64,000 bases of DNA from Lytechinus variegatus (Eukaryota; Echinodermata; Echinoidea; Temnopleuroida; Toxopneustidae), in assembly GCF_018143015.1 (NCBI RefSeq), contig NC_054741.1:53335048-53399047 (forward strand). The letters run 5' to 3'. Under the pieces are notes generated by a model that saw only the letters and a program-made list of their open reading frames with translations, was not told the DNA's origin and did not search any database. This document shows, one piece after another, positions 53,905 through 64,000 of this stretch; positions within the stretch are counted from its first letter, which is position 1, and every line of letters begins with the position of its first letter. The position numbers and the translations under genes are program-made.

Positions 53905-54545
53905 ACACAAAATGTGTTTTTATTCAGACGAAAATCTTTTCGTCATGACGCTGTTTTATTTCGTACACGAAATTTATTTTGTGTCACACAAAATTAATTT
54001 TGTCTCAACGAAAAAAATTTCGTCTAGACGAAATGTAATTGCGTCCACAAACTTTTTTTGGCGTGCCATACTCCGTCCAATTCACGCCATTCCGTACACA
54101 AAAGTTTTTTTGTTCATATGAAAATGATTTCGTCATGATGCAATTTTATTTCGTATACGAAATTATTCTTGTCACACAAAATAAATTTTCGTCGAGACAA
54201 AATGTAATTTCGTCCACAAAATTTATTTCGTACACACGAAATGAATTTTGATCTAACGAAATGGCACCCCAAGTGTTCAAAGGAAAATTCTGTAGGAAAA
54301 TTTGTGTTTCACTCCAACGAAATTCATTTCGTCATGATGCAGTGTGATTTCGTATACGAAATTTATTTTGTGTCACACTTATAATCAATTTCGTCGAGAC
54401 GAAATAAAATTGCGTCCTCAAAATTCATTTCGTTGCGATGCGAATATCTATTCCGTCGATGAAATGATTTTGTGTCACATCACAAAAAATTCTGTCGACG
54501 AAATGATTTTGTGTCACATCACAAAAAATTCTGTCCATGTAAAAT
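53905..54545. repeat. Dense array of short palindromic words (TTCGTCGAGACGAA type)
   Basis: About 640 bp consists almost entirely of small inverted words about 20-25 bp apart: TTCGTCTAGACGAA, TTTCGTACACGAAA, TTTGTGTCACACAAA, TTTCGTCCACAAAATT, TTCGTCGAGACGAAAT and CTGTCGACGAAATG, alternating with TTTATTT or TTAATTT. No unit repeats exactly. The open frames across it are by-products of this pattern. Confidence 0.8.
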
Positions 54546-55170
54546 AATTCTGTCTCCTCTTTCTGGCAGGGAATATGAGATCGTCGCTGATTGGCTGCAC
54601 CTTGCTCAAGCCGATCTTCGATCGATCGATATCCGGCCGCGGGACGGTCACACTCACAGGTCGGCATGTTGGTGAACCTTTCCTGTTTAGCTTAGATTTC
54701 ACGTTATCATGGTTATTCATGCCAACAAGAGCTGCAAACAACTTCTCTAATTAGTAGAATGTGGACGGACATTGCATTCGTAAGTTCAGCTATGTTTGAA
54801 TTACGTTGAAAACAAAATGGGAAATCGTAGTGGTTGCCATACCTGCTACTTTCATTTGCAAGAAGCTGTGTACTGTAAAAAATTATAGTCCCATGTATTC
54901 AAGTTTGTGTACTGTAGTCAGACAAGGGGGGGGGGGGGATTGGTCTTTTCTGCACACCTAAAATGGTGAGGAATTATACAGGCTGAAGATATTTTGGCCT
55001 AGAACTTAGCAAATAATGTAAAATTCATACAGAGCAAAATGCTGAAAATTTCATTGAAATCAGATGACAAATATATTTTTTTTTAATTTGAAATAACAAA
55101 TTTATTCAACAGTTTGGGCATGTTGGGCGGGCTTGGCCGCAACTTGGCGCAAGTTTACCCAGCCTCACTA
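54546..55170. other. Spacer with GC-rich patch
   Basis: A GC-richer patch (54570-54670, GATCGATCGATATCC) has no recognisable gene. The segment at 55030-55110 (ATGCTGAAAATTTCATTGAAATC) is a decayed piece of the GGACAAGTCCACC fold-back family. Confidence 0.4.
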
Positions 55171-55737
55171 ACCTCGTACCCCGGGGCCGGGGCACTTGAA
55201 CAAAAAAGTGGTGGGGGTGTGCCGCAGGAGAGACAAAAACGGGGGCCTTGGGCTTGGAGCGGGAGTATTGTAAAAAGGAGGGTCCTCGGAACGGAGTTTG
55301 GAACTAAAATTTTGTGAAATGGGGGTCCTTGGAAGTTGGAACGGATCGATCGCCAGCGTGTGAGTACGTGCGTATGCATCCCTATGGAACGGGCATCCGT
55401 GATGCAGCTAGCGCAGCCTCCGCCGGGTGCGCTCGCTCAGAGACGATGGTCGGACAGCGCTCTGTGGCCGCTTTTCACCAAAATTGCAGCAGATCAATGC
55501 GACCGGAATGGCGTAACGAAAAATATGCGAAGCTTTGGAGCGAATTTCTTCTTTTTTCTAGATAAGAACAAAATGCTTTGCCTTGGAGCAGCTTTCTTTG
55601 TTTTTTTCTCAATAAGACAAAAATGCTATGCCTTGGCTTGGAACGGAAATTTGGGTGTAAAAATGGGGGTCCCCTCCGCGGCACATACCCACTATGCATT
55701 ATATACTGAGTGCCCCCCCCCCCCCGGCCTCGTACTA
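55171..55737. mobile_element. Element with CTCGTACCCCGGGGCCGG ends
   Basis: CTCGTACCCCGGGGCCGGGG at the left and CCCCCCCCCGGCCTCGTAC at the right suggest a mobile repeat with G/C-rich subterminal tracts and internal GGGGGTCC repeats (about 55320 and 55664). The ends look partly direct and partly inverted, so the class is uncertain. Confidence 0.4.
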
Positions 55738-55844
55738 GTGTGAGTGCCCTAGCCTAGGCTACTCCACTTACACGTATTGCGATGTTTCAGTCTTGATTCA
55801 GGCCTCTTCAAATTCAGCTCCTCTGTAATTATGCTCTCGCAGAC

Positions 55845-56010
55845 AAAGTCCGGAGGGGGCATTAAGCGTTCCACCTGTCCATTGATTTGCCTGCCTCCCC
55901 CCCACCCCCACTTGGTTTCAGTGCAATAAATTGAAATATATTTGATTGTTTTTTTTTTAAATTTAGGTGTGTTGGTAGATGACACTCTAGGCACCGTGCC
56001 TATTAATTCC
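55845..56010. repeat. Dispersed repeat AAGTCCGGAGGGGGCATTAA, copy 1
   Basis: The block GCAGACAAAGTCCGGAGGGG, then CTTGGTTTCAGTGCAATAA and TTTAGGTGTGTTGGTAGATG matches 63733-63905. The last part also matches 61180-61200 and 61310-61335. Confidence 0.7.
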
Positions 56011-58340
56011 TGTGTTAAAAAAGTGAGTGCACGCGAATTAAAAGTTGGACTTAAATTACTAGATTTTAACATGGAACTCCATTAAGAAAACTATTTTTAA
56101 TTAGTCCCTAGATACTACTTCTTTTCTTGGGGTATTGAAGCCTATTCGTCCAGAACTTGCTCAACTTTTGCGACTAGCCTTGTCGCCATAGGGTTGTACA
56201 CATCCTGTTTTATACTGATTGTCACGTGACACGGCAATGTGTGTGTGTGTGTGTCGTTAGGCTGTTTGGCCTGTATTCAAGGCGTTCTATCCGTTATGAT
56301 TTTATATTGAAGCAGAATACATCAGGTATAGGCCCATGTCAAGTCAAATCGATACAGGGATCGAGGAGGGGGGAGGGGTAGAGCAAAAAATTCCCAGTCA
56401 CATGGTATGAAAATGATATTTTTTAATGATTGTTCATGCATTAGGGCAAACCCCTGTGTGGCAGGAGCATGATGAGTAAAAAAAATGAAATAGTAGAAAG
56501 AAAGAGGCCGAAACATATGGCACGTGGGAATAAAGTTGCTTTATATGTTCAAGCGAATGAAGCAAGCGAGAAAAAACCTTTCGTGCAAATCTAAATTTGA
56601 GACAGATATCTTACCTTACACTTTTCCTAATTTTGGTTTCTTTAATTCCCTTCATTTTTTTATATCTTGGTTGTACGTAGAACATTCGGGGGGCATGCAC
56701 TGGGCATAACCCTGGCTTGTGTACCCAGTGCTAAATCAGCAGGTGGGTTTTGATATCTCTGGATCTTTAGCAATTTTAAAACTTTTATAGAAGGTCGCAT
56801 GTCATAAGGTGGTCCAATTTCGCGAACAGGGTAAAAATGGTCAAAAAATTATATTTTTGATATGCTATAGCTATTACCATTCTCTAAATAATGAAAAAGT
56901 TTTAAGTCTCGACTACTTTATTTCTCCTTAAAATGACTAATTAACAGCTAATTATTACATAGACATCAATGTAAATGTGAATTTTGAAATGTATTTTTCT
57001 CAAATTGGACCTGCTGCACATAAAATGGTGTCAAAGTTAATGCAACATTGGATCACCCTAGTAATTGCAGTTATAATCTTGAAACATCAATAATTAAATC
57101 TGTACAAAAAATATAATAATTATCTATTATTGTATGCATATTAATTATACTAATTAATTAACAGTATTTAATTTCACATTTTTGCCCCAAAATACCTGTC
57201 ACTGTATTTATATGCTTGGCAAAACAACAACATCATGGGTAGAATGTTTGTTGCAATGATACACAACATTTGTACTAAATTGAGATTACAAATTAGATAA
57301 TTAACAAAATTCTCCGGTTTACTAATTGATTAGGTTGCAGATCACAGCTGACATACACATGTATTCAATTGCTGCATATTTTCAAAATTGTCAAATTTTT
57401 GTGACATTTAGTTGTTCCCTGCTTTAAAACACCCAGAAATATGAGGATAACAGTCATATTACATATTATATTTAGTTGTAATTAGGTTTAATTAATATTT
57501 TATCATTTACCACATCCACCGGCTCCAAACCCTGTTACTTCAAACTTAATGTGCTATAGTTTTTGTTTGATATTGTATTGATCTAATTCATAGTAATATA
57601 TTTAGCCTATAGTTTTAGCTTCAAAATGAGATATTACTCAAAAATTGGTCAAGATGCTGTGATGTAGCAACATTTATCCATGGCACAGTGTGGAAATTGT
57701 TCATACGCCACCTTTTTGCATACCCAACTTATGAAATACGACCACAATGGATGAGAAAATCCCTGCAATCTGATTGGTTGAGAGCAATGCAAAATTTTAC
57801 TGGGCTGCATGAACGATATCCCGATAATCAAAACGCAACGATATCCACTGTAAACAAGCAATCGTCCGAAAAGGTCATTGTGATGTCATCGCGCATGTAC
57901 TGTTACCGTCACTTGTTTACGTCAAAATTTGAATTTCGATCAAAGCAGAATGAATCAAAGATGCAAAATGATCTGTAAGTACAAATACGGTACCGTAATT
58001 GTCATTGGGATTAAAACTGCCCACATACTCGTTAGTTGAGAAGTCCAGACATACATGTACGATCTAACGTTAGATCTATACTGCCCTGGGCTGGCTGTGC
58101 ACAGCGAAATATCCACTGCAGGCCCAGGCAGGCGCTGGCCCGGCGCGGCCCGCATACACACACACAGCTACATGTATTGGAGGTCGGAGGCTGCCTCAAC
58201 TGCTCAAGATATAGTCAATGCAAAGCTGTATCTGGCATTTTGGGTATAACAATATCTTTGTGGCAACATTATCCAGTTAAGCCCATATTTATGTTGTCCA
58301 GGGTTATCAAAGTGTCTGCGCTCTGCATTAGATTTTGGAA
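56011..58340. other. Long spacer, no gene recognised
   Basis: Mostly AT-rich. A (GT)n tract lies at 56239-56253. The GC-richer stretch 58080-58170 with CTAACGTTAGATC could be a promoter or first-exon region, but no coding exon supports this. No repeat copies were identified. Confidence 0.35.
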
Positions 58341-58343
58341 TTT

Positions 58344-58465
58344 TCATGCATCGATCCGGTAAATAAATCATGCGTCCAGTAAATAAATCATGCGTCCGGT
58401 AAAAAAAATCATGTGTCCGGTAAATTAAATTTACCGGACGCATGAAATTATCATGCATCCAGTAA
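58344..58465. repeat. Tandem ATCATGCGTCCGGTAAAT minisatellite with inverted unit
   Basis: Units of about 19-22 bp (AATCATGCGTCCGGTAAA and variants) occur at about 58347, 58366, 58387 and 58410. Next come AATTTACCGGACGCATGA in inverse orientation (58428-58445) and another direct unit, ATCATGCATCCAGTAAATC. Confidence 0.8.
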
Positions 58466-58689
58466 ATCATTAATTTTTGTGGTTTATTAAAAAAAAAATT
58501 CCATTCTATAAAACAGATGATGCATGGGTTTCTTTCGTGGGTCACTGTGTGCATGTGGTTACCTTGTACACAGAGTTCCTACTGACCCACTCTAACGCAT
58601 CATTTGTATATAGATGGCTACTATTTTTTATTAAATCGCGAGTGTAGACCTAAATGTAATTATAGAAAAACATTTCGTTAAGGTTTTTT

Positions 58690-58860
58690 ATTTTTTGACC
58701 CCCCCCATAAAAGAAGGAAAAACAATTATAAATGAAGTTATAATATACACCCCTTTAATGATTTCGCTTTTTCTTCTCTCTTTTCCCCTCCTTTTTTTTG
58801 GGGGGGGACCTTTTCGTTTATTTCCCAGTCTTCCCTTTCTCCCCCCCCCCTCTTTCTTTC
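58690..58860. repeat. Pyrimidine-rich simple sequence
   Basis: Runs of C and T (CTTTTTCTTCTCTCTTTTCC, poly-C, poly-G) without coding content. Confidence 0.6.
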
Positions 58861-58967
58861 CTTTTCTCTTATCTGGATTTTTTTTCCGGTGAAATCCACT
58901 AGGGATCAAGGGCCAGCCTGCATGCCCCTGCAGCGGTTTACGCCTCTGCCGTGGTATACGCATGATC

Positions 58968-59713
58968 TTAACCCTAAAAAGACTGAATCAGCCCCCCCCT
59001 CGACATTTTTCGTGATAAATCCGCCGCGCAAATCTTTTTGACCGCGTTGCTCGCTGACTTTTTACTTTCAAGTCTCGCACAACTTTTGAGACCAAAATTG
59101 TGACCCCCGGGTACACACTTTCGAAATTACGCAACATTTCGTTCGTGCATGCAGACCCAAAATTACTCAAAAACGTGAATTTGTGTACAAATCCAATACA
59201 AATAGTGTTTTTAGCCAAAATTCATAAATGTATTATTATTTTTCCTTTTACTGCTTAAAATCAATTTATTTTATCTTTTTCATGGTCAAAATAAAGTCCC
59301 TGACAATTTCCATTGAAAAAACAATGAAAAACAAAGTCGAAAAACAATGAAATACATAAGAAATTTAGAAAACAATAGAATACATAAGAAAATAAACATG
59401 ATGTTGAATTTTTTTTAAAATAAATTTGATCAGATGCCTATCTAGAGTAGGTGAAACAAAAATTAGCATTTCAGGGGCATTATTTTATTAATTAGAGCAA
59501 ACTAATGATTTTACGCAAAAATTAGCATAATTAATGAAACATGAGATTTTTTGCATAATTTGATGTGATAATTTGGTAGATTATGCCATGGGTAATGTGT
59601 GCCAATTTTCGTCGCGATCGCGCAATCGACGTCCGAGATCATAAGGGGGCGCTGAATCAGCCCCCTCCCCAGTCTTCTTAGGCATCGAAATAGCCCAGTC
59701 TATTTAGGGTTAA
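58968..59713. mobile_element. TIR element, TTAACCCTAAAWAGACTG ends
   Basis: TTAACCCTAAAAAGACTGAA at the left and AGTCTATTTAGGGTTAA at the right are inverted ends, next to AATCAGCCCCC blocks near both sides (58986 and 59653). TTAA lies at both tips. No transposase frame. Confidence 0.65.
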
Positions 59714-59749
59714 TCATGATTAAAACTAGAGGTAAATCCAAGATTTTCC

Positions 59750-60250
59750 AAAGTAGGGGGGGGGGGGGGTGGGGTGAATTTCTCAAGTACAATTAGACAA
59801 CTCCCAAAAAAGGTTCTCACTTAAAAAAAAACGGTCATTTTGTCTCACGTAAAGTGATGGTCACTAAAAATGAAAGTCATTTCGTTCGCGTGATATTCGG
59901 CAAGCTCCCCCAAAAAAATAAATAAGAAAAGGGAAAGTCATTTTGTCCATGTTATATTTGGCAACCCCCCCCAAAAAAAAAATTAAAATTAAAAAAAGGT
60001 TTTAACTGTAATAATGATCGAAGGTAATTTTGTCTTGCGTAAAATTTGACAAATGAAAAATAAGATTGTCACTAAAAAAATGAATGTAATTTTGACCCAC
60101 ATAAAATTTGGCAAGCCCCCCCCAAAAAAAAAATGAAAAGGTTTTAACAAGCAAAAAAAAGGCTAAAAAGAGAAAGAAGAGACAAGAATATGAACGAAAT
60201 ATATCCCCATTACAAATAATGCTGTGATCATCATGAGGGAGGGGTCGCAT
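59750..60250. repeat. Degenerate tandem repeat with TTTGGCAAGCCCCCC and A-runs
   Basis: GTCATTTTGTC or GTAATTTTG followed by CGTRAAATTTGGCAAG and C(6-8)A(7-10) recurs four to six times (about 59838, 59875, 59938, 60030 and 60089). The units range from about 40 to 90 bp. Confidence 0.65.
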
Positions 60251-60724
60251 AACTAATATAATTCCAAAATATTTACTATAAATCTCAATAGGGGGATCGT
60301 GTAGAAATGCTCACCAACAGTGAGCATTAATATAATCCATTTTAATTTCAACTAATTTTATAAAGTATTAAATGTCTTCCCACCAAATGAAAGTCATATC
60401 GCATAACTCCAATTTGTATTAAGGCGTACATTTACCAAAGTCTTGGGTTTGAAATCAGATTCAGAACAGCATTGTCCAACCGGCAACCCATATTTTGGGT
60501 AATGTCGCCTATGAGGTCCAAACATTAACATTAATCATTGGTACTAGGAGTGTGTGTGTGTATTTTGAGTTTTTGACAGACGTATATCAATCAGGTTTGA
60601 TTATTTACGTCTGGGACCGACCTTTAATGTCACAATCCGAAAGACGTGATCAGGGCTCGAACCTCTGCATCAATGTGTAACTTCCCCACAGCTTGGAGTG
60701 GGTGACACCATAGGAGTGGATGAC
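60251..60724. other. Spacer, no gene recognised
   Basis: GAGTGG(A/G)TGACACCATAG is directly repeated at about 60696 and 60715. Nothing else is recognised. Confidence 0.35.
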
Positions 60725-61065
60725 ACCATAGTAATAATAATAATAATATTCCACATATTTATATAGCGCTTAATGCATCGGAACGACGTCTCTAAGAGAC
60801 TAAGCGCTTTCCAGACTCAGTATTACCACGGTCATCAGAACCTTGTATGCCTGCGTACAATGTATGCACCTTCTCCACTCCCTGGGGAGCACTCCAACAA
60901 GAGTTCCAAGACTCAATTGCTAGGCATACTACATTATACATAGGCTTTCACATCCTACCAGGTACCCATTTAACACCTGGTGGAGAGTGGCAAAGTGGAT
61001 TAACGCCTTGCCAAAGGACGCTAGTCCATGGCGGGATTCGAACACACGACCCTCTGATAGTACAG
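60725..61065 (-). mobile_element. SINE-like element, 5'-truncated, with B-box
   Basis: (TAA)n and ATTTATATAGCGCTTAATG lie at the left and CAGGTACCCATTTAACACC in the middle. At the right end on the minus strand is GTGTGTTCGAATCCCGCCATG, a good RNA polymerase III B-box. No A-box is visible beyond it, where the sequence changes to another repeat. Confidence 0.6.
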
Positions 61066-61540
61066 GCCAAGTTTGAATTTGGAGTCGGCAGGTCAAAACA
61101 CATTAAATATGCAATTTAGTTTCCGCATGATAATGTCTTTTTTATGAGTTATGAAATATTCTACTTATTTGAACAAATTTGGGTGTGTAGGTAGATGATA
61201 CCAATACAGGCTAAGTTCGAATTCGGAATATGCTGGTCAAAGATCACAGCTCATTAAATATGCGAGTTGGATTCCTCACGATATCTTATCAAAAGTCATC
61301 AGATTTTTTAAAATTTGGGTGTGTTGGTAGATGATGATGCACAGCATTTATATAGTGCCATATATCTGTTAAAGACATTCCAAGGCGTATTGGAGGAGCC
61401 AGCCAATCTGGGTCGCCTACAAGGGTGCGCACACAGAACTGTGACCCGCAGGTATCTCCTCCCAATTACTGGTTGGGGGTATCCGGGTGGACCACTACAC
61501 TGGGTCATTAAATATGCGAGTTGGTTTCTTATAAAATAAC
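61066..61540. repeat. Dispersed repeat fragments (GGTGTGTWGGTAGATGAT)
   Basis: TTTGGGTGTGTAGGTAGATGA (61188) and TTTGGGTGTGTTGGTAGATGA (61314), with AGGCTAAGTTCGAATT and TTAAATATGCGAGTTGG, recur here and at 55970 and 63843. A TTTATATAGTGCC SINE-like piece (61349-61500) interrupts the copies. Confidence 0.6.
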
Positions 61541-61986
61541 ATCAATATGAAATAATCACGTAGGCCTTATATAAAAAGTGCAAAGGCAAGCAATTTTTTT
61601 TCTTACTTTTTTTGGAACTTTTATATATGTATTTAGGATGTATTTTGTCCTGAAAATTTAACATTCTAGGCACCGTTTGTGATCCTGAACAAGATGTGTG
61701 TGTTCTAGATAATTACTGAGAATGCCAAGCACGAACATAATTTTTAATAAGTGTTCTAGCATGATCCTGTTAAGGACTGTTTAACCATGAGGATGGTACA
61801 TATTTCAATAATGGGAATGCGAAGCACGAGCTGAAAATTGTTGACATTCCGACCTAAAAAAAATGGTCATTTGTTCTATGCACTAGATCATAAAATGATA
61901 GGTACGTAACTAAATAATTGATGCGAGTGCAAATTGGGAATTTGAGTGTGGCAAACTGATTCTGTTTGGTTCTGCTTGCGTAGACT
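61541..61986. other. Spacer with a decayed hAT-element piece
   Basis: GGGAATGCGAAGCACGAGCTG at 61822 is a decayed copy of the GCGAGCGCGAAGCGCGAGCTG word of the hAT-like elements. No gene. Confidence 0.4.
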
Positions 61987-63706
61987 GGGGCCCGTTTCTC
62001 AACACCGTTAAGTCTTCTAACTTCTTAACTAAATTGGAAATAGTTAGCTACCTGTTAGCGAACTGTTTCACGAATCCCTCTTTGCCAAGATCGGGGACAA
62101 CTTGACCAAATAGTTATGACATCTCCAAACCTGTCATAACTTACTTCTTTCTTAAGGGTCAAGTCCACCTCAGAAAAAATGTTGATTTGAATCAATGGAG
62201 AAAGACCAGACAAGCACAATGCTGAAAATTTCATCAAAATCGGATGTAAAATAATAAATTAATGACATTTCAAAGTTTCGCTTATTTGAACAAAATAGTT
62301 ATATTAACGAGCCAGTTACATTCAAATGAGAGAGTCGATGATGTCACTCACTATTTCTTTTGTTTTTTTATTGTTTGAATTATACAATATTTCATTTTTT
62401 ACAAATTTGACAATTAGGACCTCCTTGCCTGAAGCACAAAATGTTAAAATAATGTAATTCCACGTGTTCAGGGAGGAATGACACTTCATTTCACATGACA
62501 ATGACGAGAAATAAAAATAATTCATATTTCATATAATAGATTACAAAAGAAATAGTGAGTGATGTCATCAGTTTCTCATTTGCATATCGACCGAGATGTG
62601 CATAACTGTTTTGTGAAATGAAGCGAAACTTTAGAATGCCATAACTTTCTTATTTTACATGCAATTTTGATGAAATTTTCAGTGTTATGGTTGTTGAATT
62701 TTTCTCTTTTTATTCAAATAAAGTTTTTGTTGGAGTGGACTTGTCCTTTATGTAGTGATATCATGTGGATAGACTGTGACATTCAAATGAGCCTCGAAAT
62801 TTGAAAATTTTATTACGTAATAATTTAAAGAAAAATGAATTATATAGCAAACAAGTGGGATAAATCATTCAATAGTAATTGTAATGCACAGAAATTATAA
62901 CAAGTGTTAATTTAAGGTAGTAAAATAATTGAATTGACAAAGATTCTACCACTTCAGGTCATCCATAATTGGACTCGTTTTCAGACCCTTATCAAAATTT
63001 TAATAAATTCTTCCTCTAATATACGCATAGCATTCATAAAATTGTGCGTTTAGGTATCTAAAGAGTTTAACAATCCATGATAATATATTTTTTGATGATG
63101 TTTGGAATCCTGAAAATCTGTTTGATTATCATCATGTTAAAGGCAAAAAGAAGCTGCTGAAAACTGCTTATCTAAAAAAAAAAGAGCCAATGGAGTAAAT
63201 TAGAGAGTCAAAAGGGGGCCTAAGCTTTCGATCCTAGCAGAATCTTCGTCGGAGGCAAAATGACAAACATATAAAGTGGAACAACCATGATATAGACCAC
63301 AAACATCCAACAGCAACACTAGAAACCATCATGTTAGGAAGAAAGCCTTATGGTTTACTTACGTAAACTATTCAAATTTTATATCTTGGGATAAATATCT
63401 CAATGTCCACTTACATGTGATTTTTTTTATCATGATATGAATTAGTGTTAATTTCATTTCCTCAGAAATTTAATGCCCATGTCTGCATGTTTAAGTACTT
63501 TTTAAGCATATTTTGCCTCTATTTTTTGCAACTTTTGGAAAATTTGCTATTTTGTGACTAAGGCTACGTCTGGTATGTACTTTCCACCAATAGTATCAAT
63601 ATGATATTAATGGATTCTAGTTAATCCTTTTGGGTAATTTTGGAACTAATTCTGTGTTTGGTAGATAAATAGGACTAACTTGTCCAGGTGTTGAGAAACG
63701 GGCCCC
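61987..63706. mobile_element. TIR element GGGGCCCGTTTCTCAACACC with nested fold-back
   Basis: GGGGCCCGTTTCTCAACACC at the left and GGTGTTGAGAAACGGGCCCC at the right are exact inverted repeats of 20 bp. The fold-back 62153-62750 lies inside. The rest is AT-rich with no transposase frame. Confidence 0.75.
62153..62750. mobile_element. Long fold-back element, GGACAAGTCCACC type, copy 2
   Basis: The left AAGGGTCAAGTCCACCTC and right GGAGTGGACTTGTCCTTT ends open inverted arms. These include GCTGAAAATTTCATCAAAAT, CATTTCAAAGTTTCGCTT and their inverses, as in 33415-34023. Confidence 0.8.
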
Positions 63707-63732
63707 TGCTGATGAGTAGGCCTAGAGTTTTT

Positions 63733-63905
63733 ATGCCCCTGCAGATGAAGCCCGGAGGGGGCATTAAGTGTTGCCCCTGTCAGCCCCCCCCCCTTGGTTT
63801 CCGCGCAATAACTTGAAAAACATTCAATGGATTTAAAAAAATTTGGTGTGTAGGTAGATGTCACCAAAATACAGGCTAAGTTCACAGCTCATTATGCAAG
63901 TTGGT
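63733..63905. repeat. Dispersed repeat AAGCCCGGAGGGGGCATTAA, copy 2
   Basis: GCAGATGAAGCCCGGAGGGG, CTTGGTTTCCGCGCAATAA, TTTGGTGTGTAGGTAGATG and CAGGCTAAGTTCACAGCTC repeat the order seen at 55845-56010. Confidence 0.7.
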
Positions 63906-64000
63906 TCAAAATTTATTTTTTTGATTATATTTATATGCGTATTGATTTCTGCATGATATTAAGTTCAATCATATTGAATGGATTTCTGATCGCGTTAACT

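Noticed and set aside
53912-54667. Overlapping open frames on both strands
   Set aside because: They are artefacts of the palindromic TTCGTC...GACGAA word array.
58055-58250. Promoter or first exon around CTAACGTTAGATC and the GC-rich patch
   Set aside because: Composition is suggestive only; no start codon with a convincing coding exon or donor was found.
63170-63360. Penelope-like element trace (AAGCTTTCGATCCTAGCAGA)
   Set aside because: The phrase recalls a sequence found in some Penelope-like retroelements, but there is no RT, GIY-YIG or clear ribozyme fold here to support it.

Overview
The window looks like nuclear DNA from a marine invertebrate deuterostome, most likely an echinoid. 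This rests on AT-rich sequence full of short terminal-inverted-repeat (TIR) elements, long poly-G tracts, frequent ACATGTA words, CR1/L2-like and L1/Tx1-like LINEs, a tRNA-derived SINE, and small spliced genes with GT-AG introns. The species assignment is inference. Most long open frames are chance readings of repeats. The genes become visible only when short minus-strand exons are joined by splice phase.

Genes, all on the minus strand. (1) 6456-4384: a complete three-exon gene for a 227-residue protein with an acidic N-terminus and a cysteine-rich domain of the P2X7 C-terminal (intracellular, zinc-binding) type, with no channel part. A perfect TGACGTCA CRE lies about 130 bp upstream. (2) Gene A, about 15748 to 9855: a Reeler-domain gene with a predicted TATA box and 5' UTR exon, signal-peptide exon, and the remaining two Reeler exons. 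Its 3' end was not found. (3) Gene B, 28275-19045: a complete six-exon paralogue of 302 residues. Its order is signal peptide, Reeler, EGF, EGF, Ser/Thr-rich stalk and a hydrophobic C-terminus typical of a GPI-anchor signal. Exons 2 and 3 of A and B have identical lengths (244 and 62 nt) and phases, so they are tandem duplicates. (4) A lone phase 1-1 EGF exon at 51857-51747 suggests another gene of this kind or another EGF protein. Together these form a small cluster of secreted or surface Reeler/EGF proteins, plausibly in innate immunity because of what is known of insect Reeler proteins.

Everything else is mainly mobile DNA, often nested. Three to four hAT-like non-autonomous elements occur, two with perfect 8-bp target duplications (1782-2024 and 30999-32146). 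Four copies of a GTCTCACCTGC-ended element (28.8, 34.5, 38.3 and 48.3 kb) carry tandem DR1-type nuclear-receptor half-site pairs. Two large elements with CACCACAAATTGTCGCCCC ends (30091-34142 and 40258-41758) have other elements inside them. A LINE (about 42.7-46.6 kb) with three frameshifts sits with a TIR element inside a GGGGTAAGTTGAGCC repeat. Two opposed LINE fragments lie in gene B intron 4. There is also a rearranged Tc1-type transposase remnant, a roughly 350-bp satellite, and many MITE-like fold-backs. The right third (52-64 kb) contains no gene I can support.

Gene B's introns also hold two perfect palindromes (75 bp and 38 bp), and its exon 2 acceptor is preceded by 25 consecutive C residues on the sense strand.
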